Source: Rhabdothermincola_A sp041688815
GTDB lineage: Bacteria; Actinomycetota; Acidimicrobiia; Acidimicrobiales; Acidimicrobilacustridaceae
Length of the DNA stretch: 64,000 nucleotides
Reading direction: 5' to 3'
Assembly: GCA_041688815.1 (NCBI GenBank)
Contig: JBDNHK010000027.1
Span: 1-64,000 of the forward strand
Below the pieces are notes generated by a model that searched no databases, was not told the DNA's origin, and worked only from the letters and a program-made list of their open reading frames with translations. The position numbers and the translations under genes were made by a program. Numbering within the stretch: position 1 is the first letter of the stretch; the number at the start of each line of letters is the position of its first letter. Below are positions 47,942 through 56,451 of this stretch, piece by piece.

Positions 47942-49456
47942 ATGGCGGCGACCGGCACCGTAGAGACCGAGATCAAGTTCGGGGCCGGGCCGGGGTTCAC
48001 CCTGCCCGACCTGTCCGGGGTGGCGCCGGGGGTCACGGTCGTCGAGGCCCCCACCCTCGATCTCGATGCCGTCTACGTCGACACCGCCGATCTCGGGCTC
48101 GTACGCCGCGGGGTGTCGCTGCGCCGTCGGACGGGGGAGGGCGCCCCCCGCTGGACCCTCAAGCTCCCCGACCAGGGCACGGGCGGGATCGCGTTGGCCC
48201 GCCGGGAGTTCGATGTCGAGAGCGATGAGGCCGACGTGCCTCCGGACCTCGCCGATCTCGTGGCGGCGTGGGTGCGGCGCACGCCGCTCGTGCCCGTGAC
48301 CACCATCCGGACCCGTCGCCGTCGGGTCGTGCTGATCAACAACGGTGTCGCGCTCGCCGAGGTCGCCGACGACGTCGTGTCCGTGATCGAGGGCGACGAG
48401 CAGGTCGCCGCTCGGTTTCGCGAGATCGAGGTGGAGCTGACCCCGGGCGCCTCGCCTGATCTGCTCACGTTGGTGGCCAGGGCGCTCGAGCGCGCCGGGG
48501 CCGGCAAGCCCGACCGCACCACCAAGGTGGTCCGCGCCCTCGGACCGCGGGCGTTGGCCCCTCCTGACCTGTGCCGGGACGAGGTCGGAGCTCGGGCCTC
48601 GATGGCCGACCTCGTCACCGCGGCGCTGGCCGATGCGGCCCGCCAGATCATCGACCACGACCATGTCGTACGCCTGGACGACGATCCCGAGGGCGTGCAC
48701 CTCACCAGGGTGGGCGCCCGGCGCCTCCGTTCGGCCGTGTCCACCTTCGGGCCCGTCCTCGATCCGATCTGGGCCGACGGGTTACGGGCCGAACTGGCAT
48801 GGATAGCCACCCTCCTCGGCGCCGTCCGTGACACCGACGTGCTCCTCGGGCGCTTCTGGGCCATGGGCCAGGATCTGGACGAGAGCGATCACGGTGCCGC
48901 CGCGCTGGTCGTGGCCCGTCTCGACACGGAGCGTCGGAACCACCTCGGGGCGTTGTTGGGCGCGATGCGCACCGATCGCTACCTCGACCTGCTGGAGGGC
49001 GTCGCCGTCGCAGCCAGCGCGCCTCCACTCACGCCGGCGGCCAACGGTCGGGCCGCCGAACTGGCGCCCGACCTGGTCCGTCCTCGATGGACGCAGCTCC
49101 GCCGTACCGTCGAGCGCCTCGGAGAGCGGCCGTCCGACGAGGCCCAGCACGAGGTGCGCATCCTGGCCAAGCGGGCGCGCTGTGCCGCCGAGTTCGTGGC
49201 GCCCGTGGTGGGAGCCCCGGCCCACGCATTGGGCGACGCGCTTGGCGTGGTGGCCGACCTCCTCGGTGAGTTGCACGACACTGCCGTCGCCGTCGCGTGG
49301 CTCCGGGGCCTGGTGCCCGTGCTGTCCCATGCCGAGGCCATGGTCGCCGGTCAGCTCATCGCCGCCGAGCGCCGGCGGGCCGACGAACTGCGCCGGGTCT
49401 GGCCGGCGGCCTGGGCGGCATGTGACCAGAAGTCTTCGTTGCGGTGGTTGCGATGA
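47942..49456 (+). CDS. CYTH-CHAD domain protein (polyphosphate-linked)
   Basis: 504 residues. The N-terminal CYTH domain (about 1-200) begins 'VETEIKFGAG' with the ExExK signature of triphosphate tunnel enzymes, then 'YVDTADLGLVRRGVSLRRRTG' and 'RWTLKLPD'. The CHAD domain (about 215-495) has 'VHLTRVGARRLRSAVSTFGPVL', 'AWIATLLGAVRDTDVLLGRF' and 'EVRILAKRARCAAEFVAPV', with the conserved His and Arg/Lys that bind polyphosphate. Such fusions are found beside ppk and are thought to hydrolyse or hold polyP or triphosphate. It starts 11 nt after ppk. Confidence 0.92.
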   Translation: MAATGTVETEIKFGAGPGFTLPDLSGVAPGVTVVEAPTLDLDAVYVDTADLGLVRRGVSLRRRTGEGAPRWTLKLPDQGTGGIALARREFDVESDEADVPPDLADLVAAWVRRTPLVPVTTIRTRRRRVVLINNGVALAEVADDVVSVIEGDEQVAARFREIEVELTPGASPDLLTLVARALERAGAGKPDRTTKVVRALGPRALAPPDLCRDEVGARASMADLVTAALADAARQIIDHDHVVRLDDDPEGVHLTRVGARRLRSAVSTFGPVLDPIWADGLRAELAWIATLLGAVRDTDVLLGRFWAMGQDLDESDHGAAALVVARLDTERRNHLGALLGAMRTDRYLDLLEGVAVAASAPPLTPAANGRAAELAPDLVRPRWTQLRRTVERLGERPSDEAQHEVRILAKRARCAAEFVAPVVGAPAHALGDALGVVADLLGELHDTAVAVAWLRGLVPVLSHAEAMVAGQLIAAERRRADELRRVWPAAWAACDQKSSLRWLR

Positions 49457-49923
49457 CGGTCGCCGGCTCCAGCGACGAGGGCGGACGTTTCCCGGCCCAC
49501 GAAGGGGTCGAACCGGACGTTCGGGCCGCCGGGGGGGTGGTCTGGCGGGTGGTCGACGGTCATCCGGAGGTCGTCCTCGTCCATCGTCCGAAGTACCGCG
49601 ACTGGACCTTCCCGAAGGGCAAGCTCGACGAGGGCGAGACCGACGAGCACGCGGCGCGTCGCGAGGTGCTCGAGGAGACCGGCTTCGACTGCATCCTCGG
49701 TCGTGAGCTCCCGTCGGTCACCTATCGCGACGCGAAGGGCCGTCACAAGCAGGTTCGCTACTGGGAGATGACGGTGGCCGGGGGATCGTTCTCGATCAAC
49801 GACGAGGTCGACCGGCTCGAGTGGTCGGATCTCGAGTCGGCTGGGCGCCGCCTCACCTACGACCACGATCGCGATGTGCTCACCGCCTTCTTGCGGTTCG
49901 CGACGGGGGACCAGGGCGACTGA
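49453..49923 (+). CDS. NUDIX hydrolase
   Basis: 156 residues from an ATG that overlaps the CHAD stop (ATGA, 49453-49456). The Nudix box is complete: 'GKLDEGETDEHAARREVLEETGF' fits GX5EX7REUXEEXGU (about 56-78). 'RAAGGVVWRVVDGHPEVVLVHRPKYRDWTFPKGK' before it resembles MutT1-like and diadenosine- or diphosphoinositol-type hydrolases. It is third in the ppk operon, so a role in nucleotide or polyphosphate turnover is likely. The substrate is inferred only. Confidence 0.92.
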   Translation: MTVAGSSDEGGRFPAHEGVEPDVRAAGGVVWRVVDGHPEVVLVHRPKYRDWTFPKGKLDEGETDEHAARREVLEETGFDCILGRELPSVTYRDAKGRHKQVRYWEMTVAGGSFSINDEVDRLEWSDLESAGRRLTYDHDRDVLTAFLRFATGDQGD

Positions 49924-49946
49924 GGCCGGACCCGATCGCAAGAAGT

Positions 49947-49979
49947 GTTCAGCTCAGGTTCACTTCACGTTCATCCGGT
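49947..49979 (+). promoter_or_regulatory. PHO box: three 11-bp direct repeats before pstS
   Basis: GTTCAGCTCAG, GTTCACTTCAC and GTTCATCCGGT follow each other without a gap (starts at 49947, 49958, 49969). The conserved GTTCA at 11-bp steps is the actinobacterial PhoP/RegX3 binding pattern (known from Streptomyces and mycobacteria). The next bases (GAACCC) break the repeat. It ends 27 bp before the -10 box of pstS, where an activator would sit. The likely binder is the response regulator at 56448. Confidence 0.85.
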
Positions 49980-50006
49980 GAACCCTCCCTCGCCACCCTG
50001 CTTCCG

Positions 50007-50012
50007 TACGGT
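50007..50012 (+). promoter_or_regulatory. -10 box (TACGGT) of the pst operon
   Basis: TACGGT, 28 bp after the PHO box, with no recognisable -35, as expected for an activated promoter. The leader to the TTG start is about 50 nt with GAGGAGAG as ribosome site. Confidence 0.55.
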
Positions 50013-50070
50013 CGGCAGGCGGCGGGGGATGTCACCCGCGCCCACATCCCCTGTTGAGGAGAGTCGAACC

Positions 50071-51177
50071 TTGCGTACTTCCCCGCGTCGTCACTTCGTG
50101 TGGCTCATCGCCCTGCTCGCCGCCGTCGGTCTGGTTGCCGCCGCGTGTGGGGGCTCCAGCAGCAACGAGTCCTCGACCACGACCACCGCTGGGGCCGGCG
50201 GCGCCACTTCCGACTTCGACTACGCCTCGCTCCAGGGCACGCTCAACGGTTCGGGGGCCACGTTCCCCAAGGCGTTCTACGAGGAGGTCGTCGCCGAGTT
50301 CGAAGGCGTCGCCGAGCTGGTAGTCAACTACAACGCCGTCGGCTCGGGTCAGGGCAAGAAGGACCTCGCCGCCGGCACCTCCGACTGGGCCGGTACCGAC
50401 TCGACCGTGAAGGACGACGAGAAGGCCAATTTCAGCCGCCCGTTCCTGTACTTCCCGACGGTGGCCGCGCCCATCACCGTGTCGTACAACCTCTCGGGTG
50501 TCGACAAGGTCCAGCTCTCGCCCGACACCCTCGCCGGGATCTTCATGGGCGCCATCACGACATGGAACGACCCCAAGATCGCCACCGACAACCCGGGTGT
50601 CACCCTGCCCTCCACGGCCATCACGGTGGTCACGCGGTCCGACGGTTCGGGTACCACGTCCAACTTCTCCAAGTACCTCAAGTCGGCGTCACCGTCGGTG
50701 TTCACCATCGAGTCGGGCGACACCGTGCAGTGGCCCGCCGCCCAGGCTGCCAAGGGCAACGCCGGTGTGGCCCAGCTCGTCAAGGACACCGCCGGGGCCA
50801 TCGGCTACGTCGACTACTCCGACGCCAAGGCCACCGGCCTCACCTTCGCCGCCATCAAGAACAAGGACGGCAATTTCGTTGCCGCCAGCCTCGAAGGGGC
50901 TACTGCCGCCCTGGCCGGCGTGACGTTGAAGCCCGACCTCACCTACGACCCGCTCAACGCCGCGGGGGCCGAGGCCTACCCGATCACTGCGCCCACCTAC
51001 ATCCTCGTGTACCAGACGTACCCGAGCGACACGACGGTGAAGAACGTGCAGGGCTGGCTCACCTACGTGTTGACCGAGGGCGAGACCCTGGCCAACAGCG
51101 TCGACTTCGCCAACCTGCCGTCCAACATCCAGGAGGCGGCGCTGGCGCAGGTCTCCAAGATCACGGTCGGTCCGTAG
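50071..51177 (+). CDS. pstS: Phosphate ABC transporter substrate-binding lipoprotein
   Basis: 368 residues from a TTG at 50071 with GAGGAGAG 7 nt upstream. The signal peptide 'FVWLIALLAAVGLVAAACGG' ends in a lipobox with Cys26. A Ser/Thr linker leads to 'LNGSGATFPKAFYEEVVAEF', 'VNYNAVGSGQGKKDLAAGTSDWAGTDS' (phosphate loop) and 'VVTRSDGSGTTSNFSKYL', all typical of PstS. The protein binds inorganic phosphate outside the membrane and hands it to PstCA. A longer in-frame start exists upstream, but would run through the PHO box. Confidence 0.95.
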   Translation: MRTSPRRHFVWLIALLAAVGLVAAACGGSSSNESSTTTTAGAGGATSDFDYASLQGTLNGSGATFPKAFYEEVVAEFEGVAELVVNYNAVGSGQGKKDLAAGTSDWAGTDSTVKDDEKANFSRPFLYFPTVAAPITVSYNLSGVDKVQLSPDTLAGIFMGAITTWNDPKIATDNPGVTLPSTAITVVTRSDGSGTTSNFSKYLKSASPSVFTIESGDTVQWPAAQAAKGNAGVAQLVKDTAGAIGYVDYSDAKATGLTFAAIKNKDGNFVAASLEGATAALAGVTLKPDLTYDPLNAAGAEAYPITAPTYILVYQTYPSDTTVKNVQGWLTYVLTEGETLANSVDFANLPSNIQEAALAQVSKITVGP

Positions 51178-51189
51178 TTCCTCAGGGCG

Positions 51190-52200
51190 ATGGCGTCACC
51201 CTCCACCGAAGTCCCCGACGCGTCACCCCCGAACGCCGACCCCACGTACGGGTCGGGTGCCGAGCTCATCGCGGCCGGACGGGTTAATCGCGGGGATCAG
51301 GCCTTCCGGGGGGTGGCCCTCGTCGCCGGTCTGACGGTGCTGGTCATCCTGGCGATGATCGCGGTGTCCACCACCCGTGAGGCCTGGCCGGCCTTCCAGG
51401 ACCAGGGCCTGTCGTTCATCACCACCAATGACTGGGTGCCCGCCGAGGGCCGGTTCGGAGCGCTGGCCTTCATCTACGGCACCATCCTGGTGTCGGTGTT
51501 GGCGCTGATCTTCGCCGTGCCGATCAGCGTGGGCATCGCCCTCTACGCCAACGAGGCCGCGCCCCAGCGCTTCAAGTCCAGCGTGGTGTACGTGATGGAC
51601 CTCCTGGCCGCCATCCCTTCGGTGGTCTACGGCCTCTGGGGCATCCTCGTGTTCGCCCCCAACGTCAAGGGCGTGTACGAAGCCGTCGGCGGGTTCTTCG
51701 AAGGATGGCCGGTGCTCGGCACCATCTTCGGCCCCACGTCGAGCGGCCGGTCCTTCATGACCGCCGGTCTCATCCTGGCCGTGATGATCACGCCGATCGT
51801 CACTTCGCTGTCGCGGGAGGTGATCGCCACCGTCCCCAGCGCCCAGCGCGAGGCGGCGTACGGCATGGGCGCCACCCGGTGGGAGATGATCCGGGCGGCG
51901 GTGCTGCCGTGGAGCCGGGGTGGCATCGTCGGCGCGGTGATGCTGGGCCTGGGTCGGGCCATGGGCGAGACCATCGCCGTGGCCCTGGTGATCGGCTCCA
52001 ACCCCCAGATCACCGCCGACCTGTTCGCCCCCGGCGATGCCATGGCTGCCGTCATCGTCAACCAGTTCGGTGAGGCGTCCGGCCTGTTCCGGTCGGCGCT
52101 CATCGGTCTGGGCGTGGTGCTGTTCGGCATCACCATCATCGTGAACGTCTCGGCGCGGGGCATCGTCAGCCGCTTCGACCGAAGGATCGCGGGGTCTTGA
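51190..52200 (+). CDS. pstC: Phosphate ABC transporter permease PstC
   Basis: 336 residues with about six membrane helices after a 40-residue soluble N-terminus. The EAA loop 'QREAAYGMGATRWEMIRAAVLPWSRGGIVGAVMLGLGRAMGETIAV' contacts PstB. 'FIYGTILVSVLALIFAVPISVGIALYANE' and 'DLLAAIPSVVYGLWGILVF' are PstC blocks. ATG 13 nt after pstS. pstA follows after one base. Confidence 0.95.
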   Translation: MASPSTEVPDASPPNADPTYGSGAELIAAGRVNRGDQAFRGVALVAGLTVLVILAMIAVSTTREAWPAFQDQGLSFITTNDWVPAEGRFGALAFIYGTILVSVLALIFAVPISVGIALYANEAAPQRFKSSVVYVMDLLAAIPSVVYGLWGILVFAPNVKGVYEAVGGFFEGWPVLGTIFGPTSSGRSFMTAGLILAVMITPIVTSLSREVIATVPSAQREAAYGMGATRWEMIRAAVLPWSRGGIVGAVMLGLGRAMGETIAVALVIGSNPQITADLFAPGDAMAAVIVNQFGEASGLFRSALIGLGVVLFGITIIVNVSARGIVSRFDRRIAGS

Positions 52201-52201
52201 C

Positions 52202-53107
52202 GTGACCGATGTCCTCGAACGTCAAGACGACAGCGAACGACTTCTCCTCGATGCCACCACGTCGCGGTCGCGCAAGGTGCGCAATTGCGTGGCCTCGATC
52301 TGGATGGTGGGGTCGCTCGTGGTCGCCATGGTCCCGCTGGCCTTCGTGATCGGCTATGTGGTGGTCAAGGGGATCGGGCTCATCAACGTCACGTGGTTCA
52401 CCGAGGACATCCAGGCCCGCAGCCGCGAGGCCGGTGGCGGCATGGCGCCGGCCATCGTGGGCACCCTCCTGATCACCGGGGCGGCCACCCTCATGGCGGT
52501 GCCGCTCGGCATCCTCGGCGCCATCTACCTCAACGAGTACGGCGGCAAGGGTCGCACGGCCGGTCTCATCCGCTTCATGTCCGATGTCATGACCGGCGTG
52601 CCGTCCATCGTCATGGGTCTGTTCGTCTACACCGTCTTCACCCTCACCTTCGGGCTCAACGGCTTGGGAGGCGCCCTGGCGCTGGCGTGTCTGATGCTTC
52701 CGATCGTGATCCGTTCCACCGAGGAGATGCTGAAGCTCGTGCCCGACGAGCTGCGCGACGGCAGCTACGCGCTCGGCAACCGCAAGTGGCGAACGGTCAC
52801 CACCGTGGTGTTGCCCGAGGCGTTCGGGGGCATCGTGTCGGGAGTCATGCTGGCCATCGCTCGCGCCGCCGGTGAGACCGCCCCCCTGGTGTTCACCATC
52901 GGTGCGGCCCGGGCCCTCAACCCGAACCTCCTCGATGGAGCCAACGCCGCTCTGTCGCTGCAGATCTTCAACAACTCCCAGTCGCCCTTCCCCGCGTCCC
53001 AGGACCGGGCCTGGGCGGCGGCGCTCACCCTCGTCGCCATCGTGTTCCTCTTCACCATCGCCGCCCGCGTCGTCTCGGCCCGGGTCGCCCGCCGCCACTC
53101 CGCCTGA
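52202..53107 (+). CDS. pstA: Phosphate ABC transporter permease PstA
   Basis: 301 residues from a GTG one base after the pstC stop. Six helices; the EAA loop is 'LRDGSYALGNRKWRTVTTVVLPEAFGGIVSGVMLAIARAAGETAPLVF'. 'GGGMAPAIVGTLLITGAATLMAVPLGILGAIYLNEY' and 'MTGVPSIVMGLFVYTVFTLTFG' are PstA blocks. It forms the channel with PstC. Confidence 0.95.
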   Translation: MTDVLERQDDSERLLLDATTSRSRKVRNCVASIWMVGSLVVAMVPLAFVIGYVVVKGIGLINVTWFTEDIQARSREAGGGMAPAIVGTLLITGAATLMAVPLGILGAIYLNEYGGKGRTAGLIRFMSDVMTGVPSIVMGLFVYTVFTLTFGLNGLGGALALACLMLPIVIRSTEEMLKLVPDELRDGSYALGNRKWRTVTTVVLPEAFGGIVSGVMLAIARAAGETAPLVFTIGAARALNPNLLDGANAALSLQIFNNSQSPFPASQDRAWAAALTLVAIVFLFTIAARVVSARVARRHSA

Positions 53108-53166
53108 CGCCCATAGCCTCTGCCCTGTCGAACGCCGATCCCCCTCAACCCGACGAGGTCCCACCG

Positions 53167-54039
53167 ATGTCCTCCGAAACTCAAGCCCCGGTGCAGCCTT
53201 CCGGCCCCTCTGCCATGACCACGCCGGTGGCCACGGCGCGGCCCGCGGCCACCGGCGCGGCCGAGGTGGTCTTCGACGTGAAGGGCCTCAACGTGTACTA
53301 CGGGCCGTTCCGGGCGGTGCGCGATGTCGACATCCGGGTTCACCGCAACGAGATCACTGCGTTCATCGGGCCGTCGGGCTGCGGTAAGTCCACCGTTCTG
53401 CGCTGCTTCGACCGCATGAACGACCTCATCCCGTCGGCCCGGGTCGAGGGCACCGTGATGTACCACGGGGTCGATCTCTACGACCCTCGGGTCGATCCCG
53501 TCGAGGTGCGCAAGCGGGTCGGCATGGTCTTCCAGAAGCCCAACCCGTTCCCGAAGTCGATCTACGACAACGTGGCCTTCGGCCCGCGGCTCAACGGCAA
53601 CAAGGAGAACCTCGACGACACCGTCGAGAAGGCTCTGCGGGGCGCCGCCCTCTGGGACGAGGTCAAGGACCGGCTGAAGAAGTCGGCCATGAGTCTCTCC
53701 GGCGGTCAACAGCAGCGGCTCTGCATCGCCCGGGCCATCGCCGTCGACCCCGAGGTCGTGCTGATGGACGAGCCGTGTTCGGCGCTCGATCCCATCGCCA
53801 TGGCCCGCATCGAGGATCTGATGCAGGAGATCAAGTCTCGGTACACGATCATCATCGTGACCCACAACATGCAGCAGGCGGCGCGCGTGAGTGATCGCAC
53901 GGCCTTCTTCACCACTGAGGTCAACTCCGAGAGCGACACCCGCACGGGGCTGTTGGTGGAGTACGACCGCACCGACAAGATCTTCTCGGCGCCGGCCGAC
54001 GAGCGCACGGAGAACTATGTCACCGGCCGATTCGGCTGA
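53167..54039 (+). CDS. pstB: Phosphate ABC transporter ATPase PstB
   Basis: 290 residues. Walker A 'GPSGCGKST' (about 68-75), the PstB hallmark 'LRCFDRMNDLIPSARVEG', 'MVFQKPNPFPKSIYDNVAFGPR', signature 'LSGGQQQRLCIARAIA' (about 177) and Walker B 'VVLMDEPCSALDP' (about 197). It energises phosphate uptake. The first ~38 residues are a Ser/Ala/Pro extension not usual in PstB; an inner ATG at 53215 is an alternative start. The 3' end overlaps the start of the half-PhoU gene by 23 nt. Confidence 0.95.
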   Translation: MSSETQAPVQPSGPSAMTTPVATARPAATGAAEVVFDVKGLNVYYGPFRAVRDVDIRVHRNEITAFIGPSGCGKSTVLRCFDRMNDLIPSARVEGTVMYHGVDLYDPRVDPVEVRKRVGMVFQKPNPFPKSIYDNVAFGPRLNGNKENLDDTVEKALRGAALWDEVKDRLKKSAMSLSGGQQQRLCIARAIAVDPEVVLMDEPCSALDPIAMARIEDLMQEIKSRYTIIIVTHNMQQAARVSDRTAFFTTEVNSESDTRTGLLVEYDRTDKIFSAPADERTENYVTGRFG

Positions 54040-54379
54040 CGGCGTTCCGCTCCGAACGCAGTACGGAGCCGAACTGGAACAGCTGGCTCTCCAGGTGGAG
54101 CTCATGGGAGTCGTCGTCGACGACAATCTCGAGTCGATGCGCAGGGTTCTGCTCACCGGCGACGAGGAACTGGCGGCTCAGGCCGTTTCCGCCGCCGATC
54201 GCATCGACGCGATGAACGTCTCGCTCACCGAGCGCTGCTACGAGCTGTTGCGGCGCGAAGCCCCCGTGGCCGCCGGCCAGGCCCTCGACCGCATCAGCGA
54301 CCATGCCGCCATACTGGGAGCCAGGATCCGTTACCTCATCACCGGTGATCCCAGCCATCTCGCCGCCGAGGTGCGGTGA
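54017..54379 (+). CDS. Half-size PhoU-like protein
   Basis: 120 residues against about 215-250 for PhoU. It starts at an ATG inside the pstB end. The first part follows one PhoU bundle ('LRTQYGAELEQLALQVELMGVVVDDNLESM', 'RIDAMNVSLTERCYELLRREAPVA'), but the segment that should hold the conserved (A/T)DLR motif is missing. The rest 'ALDRISDHAAILGARIRYLITGD' resembles the very end of the full PhoU next door ('YERIGDHAVNIGQRVEYMVTG'). So it looks like the front of bundle 1 joined to the end of bundle 2. It may act as a dimer or modulate PhoU. Function inferred. Confidence 0.7.
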   Translation: MSPADSADGVPLRTQYGAELEQLALQVELMGVVVDDNLESMRRVLLTGDEELAAQAVSAADRIDAMNVSLTERCYELLRREAPVAAGQALDRISDHAAILGARIRYLITGDPSHLAAEVR

Positions 54380-54430
54380 CGGCTCGTTCCGTCACCGGGT
54401 CATGTGCCGTCCCGTCCTCAGGAGCTGACC

Positions 54431-55195
54431 GTGCCCGAACAACGCAAGACCTTCCACGACGAGCTGGATGCGATCCGCGACGACATCGTCCGCCTCGCCG
54501 CCATGCTCGGTGAGTTCATCCCTCGCGGCACCGAGGCTCTCGTCACCAACGACATGCACGCCGCTCAGCAGCTCATCGAGAGCGACGACGAGGTCGACGC
54601 GCTCACCCTGCGCATCGAGGAGCAGTGTTATCACGTGCTGGCCTTGCAGCAGCCCATGGCCACCGACCTGCGCAGCATCGTCACCGCCCTGTGGCTCACC
54701 GCCGAGATCGAGCGCTCGGCCGACCTCATGGTCAACGTGGCCAAGGGGGCCCGTCGCATCTACGGGGCCGCCCTCGACCCCCGGGTGAGGGGGCTCATCG
54801 AGCGGATGGCCGACGAGGCGGCCCGGCTCTACACGTTGGCCGTCGATGCCTACGTCGAGCGCGATGCCGGCCTGGCGTCGGCCCTCGACGACATCGACGA
54901 CACTCTCGATGGTCTGCACAAGGACTACATCGAGGCCATCTTCGAGTCGCATGCCGCCAGCAATCTCGACCTCCAGCAGGCGGTGCAGCTCGCGCTCATC
55001 GGCCGCTACTACGAGCGCATCGGCGACCACGCGGTGAACATCGGCCAGCGGGTCGAGTACATGGTGACCGGTTGGCTCCCCGAGCGCAGCGGGGCGGCAC
55101 GCCTTCAGGCCCGCTCCGCGCTCAGTGATGAGGTCGAGATCGACGACGAGTCGTTGCGGCAGTTCCTCGACCGCAGCGTCGAGGGTTCGGGGTGA
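54431..55195 (+). CDS. phoU: Phosphate signalling regulator PhoU
   Basis: 254 residues from a GTG with AGGAG 7 nt upstream. Two three-helix bundles: 'TFHDELDAIRDDIVRLAAMLGEFIPRG' to 'CYHVLALQQPMATDLRSIVTALWLTAEIERSADLMVNVAKG', then 'VRGLIERMADEAARLYTLAVDAYVERD' to 'YYERIGDHAVNIGQRVEYMVTG'. The (A/T)DLR and ER-x-x-D/GDH metal-binding motifs are present. PhoU links the Pst transporter to the sensor kinase and keeps it off when phosphate is ample. The stop overlaps the kinase GTG by 4 nt. Confidence 0.94.
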   Translation: MPEQRKTFHDELDAIRDDIVRLAAMLGEFIPRGTEALVTNDMHAAQQLIESDDEVDALTLRIEEQCYHVLALQQPMATDLRSIVTALWLTAEIERSADLMVNVAKGARRIYGAALDPRVRGLIERMADEAARLYTLAVDAYVERDAGLASALDDIDDTLDGLHKDYIEAIFESHAASNLDLQQAVQLALIGRYYERIGDHAVNIGQRVEYMVTGWLPERSGAARLQARSALSDEVEIDDESLRQFLDRSVEGSG

Positions 55196-56451
55196 CCGTT
55201 GCCGTCATCGGAATCACCCTCGCTGTGGTGCTCGCGGCCGTGACGGCCATCGTGACCGCGCGACTCGAACGGCGTCGGACCCTTGACGCGGTGCGCGGCA
55301 TCATGGATCGGGCCGGGGTCACCACTTCAGAGCAGCCTGATGATCTGGGGTCGGCCCTGACGGCGCTCGAGCGCGCCATGGATGCCCGGCAGGGCGAGTT
55401 CGAGGGGGCGCGCTCGATGAGCGAGCTGTTCGAGGGGGCGCTCGACGGCCTCCCGCAGGGGGTCTTGATCATCGGTCCCGACGGGGCCGTGGTGGAGCGC
55501 AACGCCGCCGCCGTGGCGTTCGTCGGAGCCCGCCATTCCGACGCCCTGGTCGAGGCGGCGATCTCCGAACTGATCGAGGGTGCGCTCGAAGGGCTGCCCG
55601 ACCGACGCGAGCTCGAGCTGTTCGGGCCTCCTCGACGGGTGCTGGTCCTCGACGTGGCCCCCATCGTCACCAAGTCGGGGAACGGCGCGGTGGCTCTCAT
55701 CAACGACATCACCGAGCAACGTCGGCTCGAAGCGGTGCGGCGTGACTTCGTCGCCAACATCAGCCACGAGCTCAAGACCCCCGTCGGGGCCATCGGTCTG
55801 CTGGCCGAGACCCTGCTCGGCGAAGACGATCCCGAGGTCGCGGCCCGCCTGGCCGGACGGGTCCAGTCCGAGTCGCTCCGCGTCGGTCGAACCATCGAGG
55901 ACCTGCTGGAGCTCTCGCGCATCGAGACCTCATCGGTGCTGCAACCCGACGAGGTCGCTCTCGTCGAGATCATCGGTGAGGCGGTGAGCCGCATCCAGCC
56001 GGCCGCCGAGCAGGCCGGGATCGCGCTCGACGCGAGTGGCGTGGACCGGGGGGTCGAGGTCCGCGGCGACGCCCGACAGCTCACCTCGGCGGTCAGCAAC
56101 CTGCTCGACAACGCGATGAAGTACTCCGATACCGGCTCTTCGGTGGAGATCGGGGCCCACCTCGGCGACGACGGTCGTGTCGCCATCTCGGTGTCCGACC
56201 ATGGCATCGGGATTCCCAAACGTGATCTCGAACGCGTCTTCGAACGCTTCTATCGGGTCGACCAGGGTCGGAGCCGCCAGACCGGAGGCACCGGTCTGGG
56301 GCTGGCGATCGTGCGTCATGTCGCCGCCAACCATCACGGAACGGTGGAGGTCGAGTCGGAGCTCGGCGAGGGTTCCACCTTCACTTTGCGTATCCCCGCC
56401 ACGTCCCTGCCTGATGCTTCCCCCTCGATTGAACTGGAGTCCGACCGATGA
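55192..56451 (+). CDS. phoR: Phosphate-sensing histidine kinase (PhoR/SenX3-like)
   Basis: 419 residues from a GTG in a GTGA overlap with phoU. One N-terminal membrane helix ('VAVIGITLAVVLAAVTAIVTA'), then a PAS domain ('ALDGLPQGVLIIGPDGAVVERNAAAVAFVG'), the phosphoacceptor 'VANISHELKTPVGAIGLLAETLL' (His192), and the ATPase boxes 'LLDNAMKYSDTGSSVEI' (N), 'ISVSDHGIGIPKRDLERVFERFYRVD' (G1/F) and 'GGTGLGLAIVRHV' (G2). The single helix and PAS match SenX3, which senses phosphate through PhoU and Pst rather than directly. Coupled to the regulator gene by an ATGA overlap. Confidence 0.94.
   Translation: MTVAVIGITLAVVLAAVTAIVTARLERRRTLDAVRGIMDRAGVTTSEQPDDLGSALTALERAMDARQGEFEGARSMSELFEGALDGLPQGVLIIGPDGAVVERNAAAVAFVGARHSDALVEAAISELIEGALEGLPDRRELELFGPPRRVLVLDVAPIVTKSGNGAVALINDITEQRRLEAVRRDFVANISHELKTPVGAIGLLAETLLGEDDPEVAARLAGRVQSESLRVGRTIEDLLELSRIETSSVLQPDEVALVEIIGEAVSRIQPAAEQAGIALDASGVDRGVEVRGDARQLTSAVSNLLDNAMKYSDTGSSVEIGAHLGDDGRVAISVSDHGIGIPKRDLERVFERFYRVDQGRSRQTGGTGLGLAIVRHVAANHHGTVEVESELGEGSTFTLRIPATSLPDASPSIELESDR

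Noticed and set aside
49945..50070. Upstream in-frame extension of PstS beginning at 49945.
   Set aside because: It would code through the PHO box and the -10 box and put 42 residues ahead of the signal peptide.
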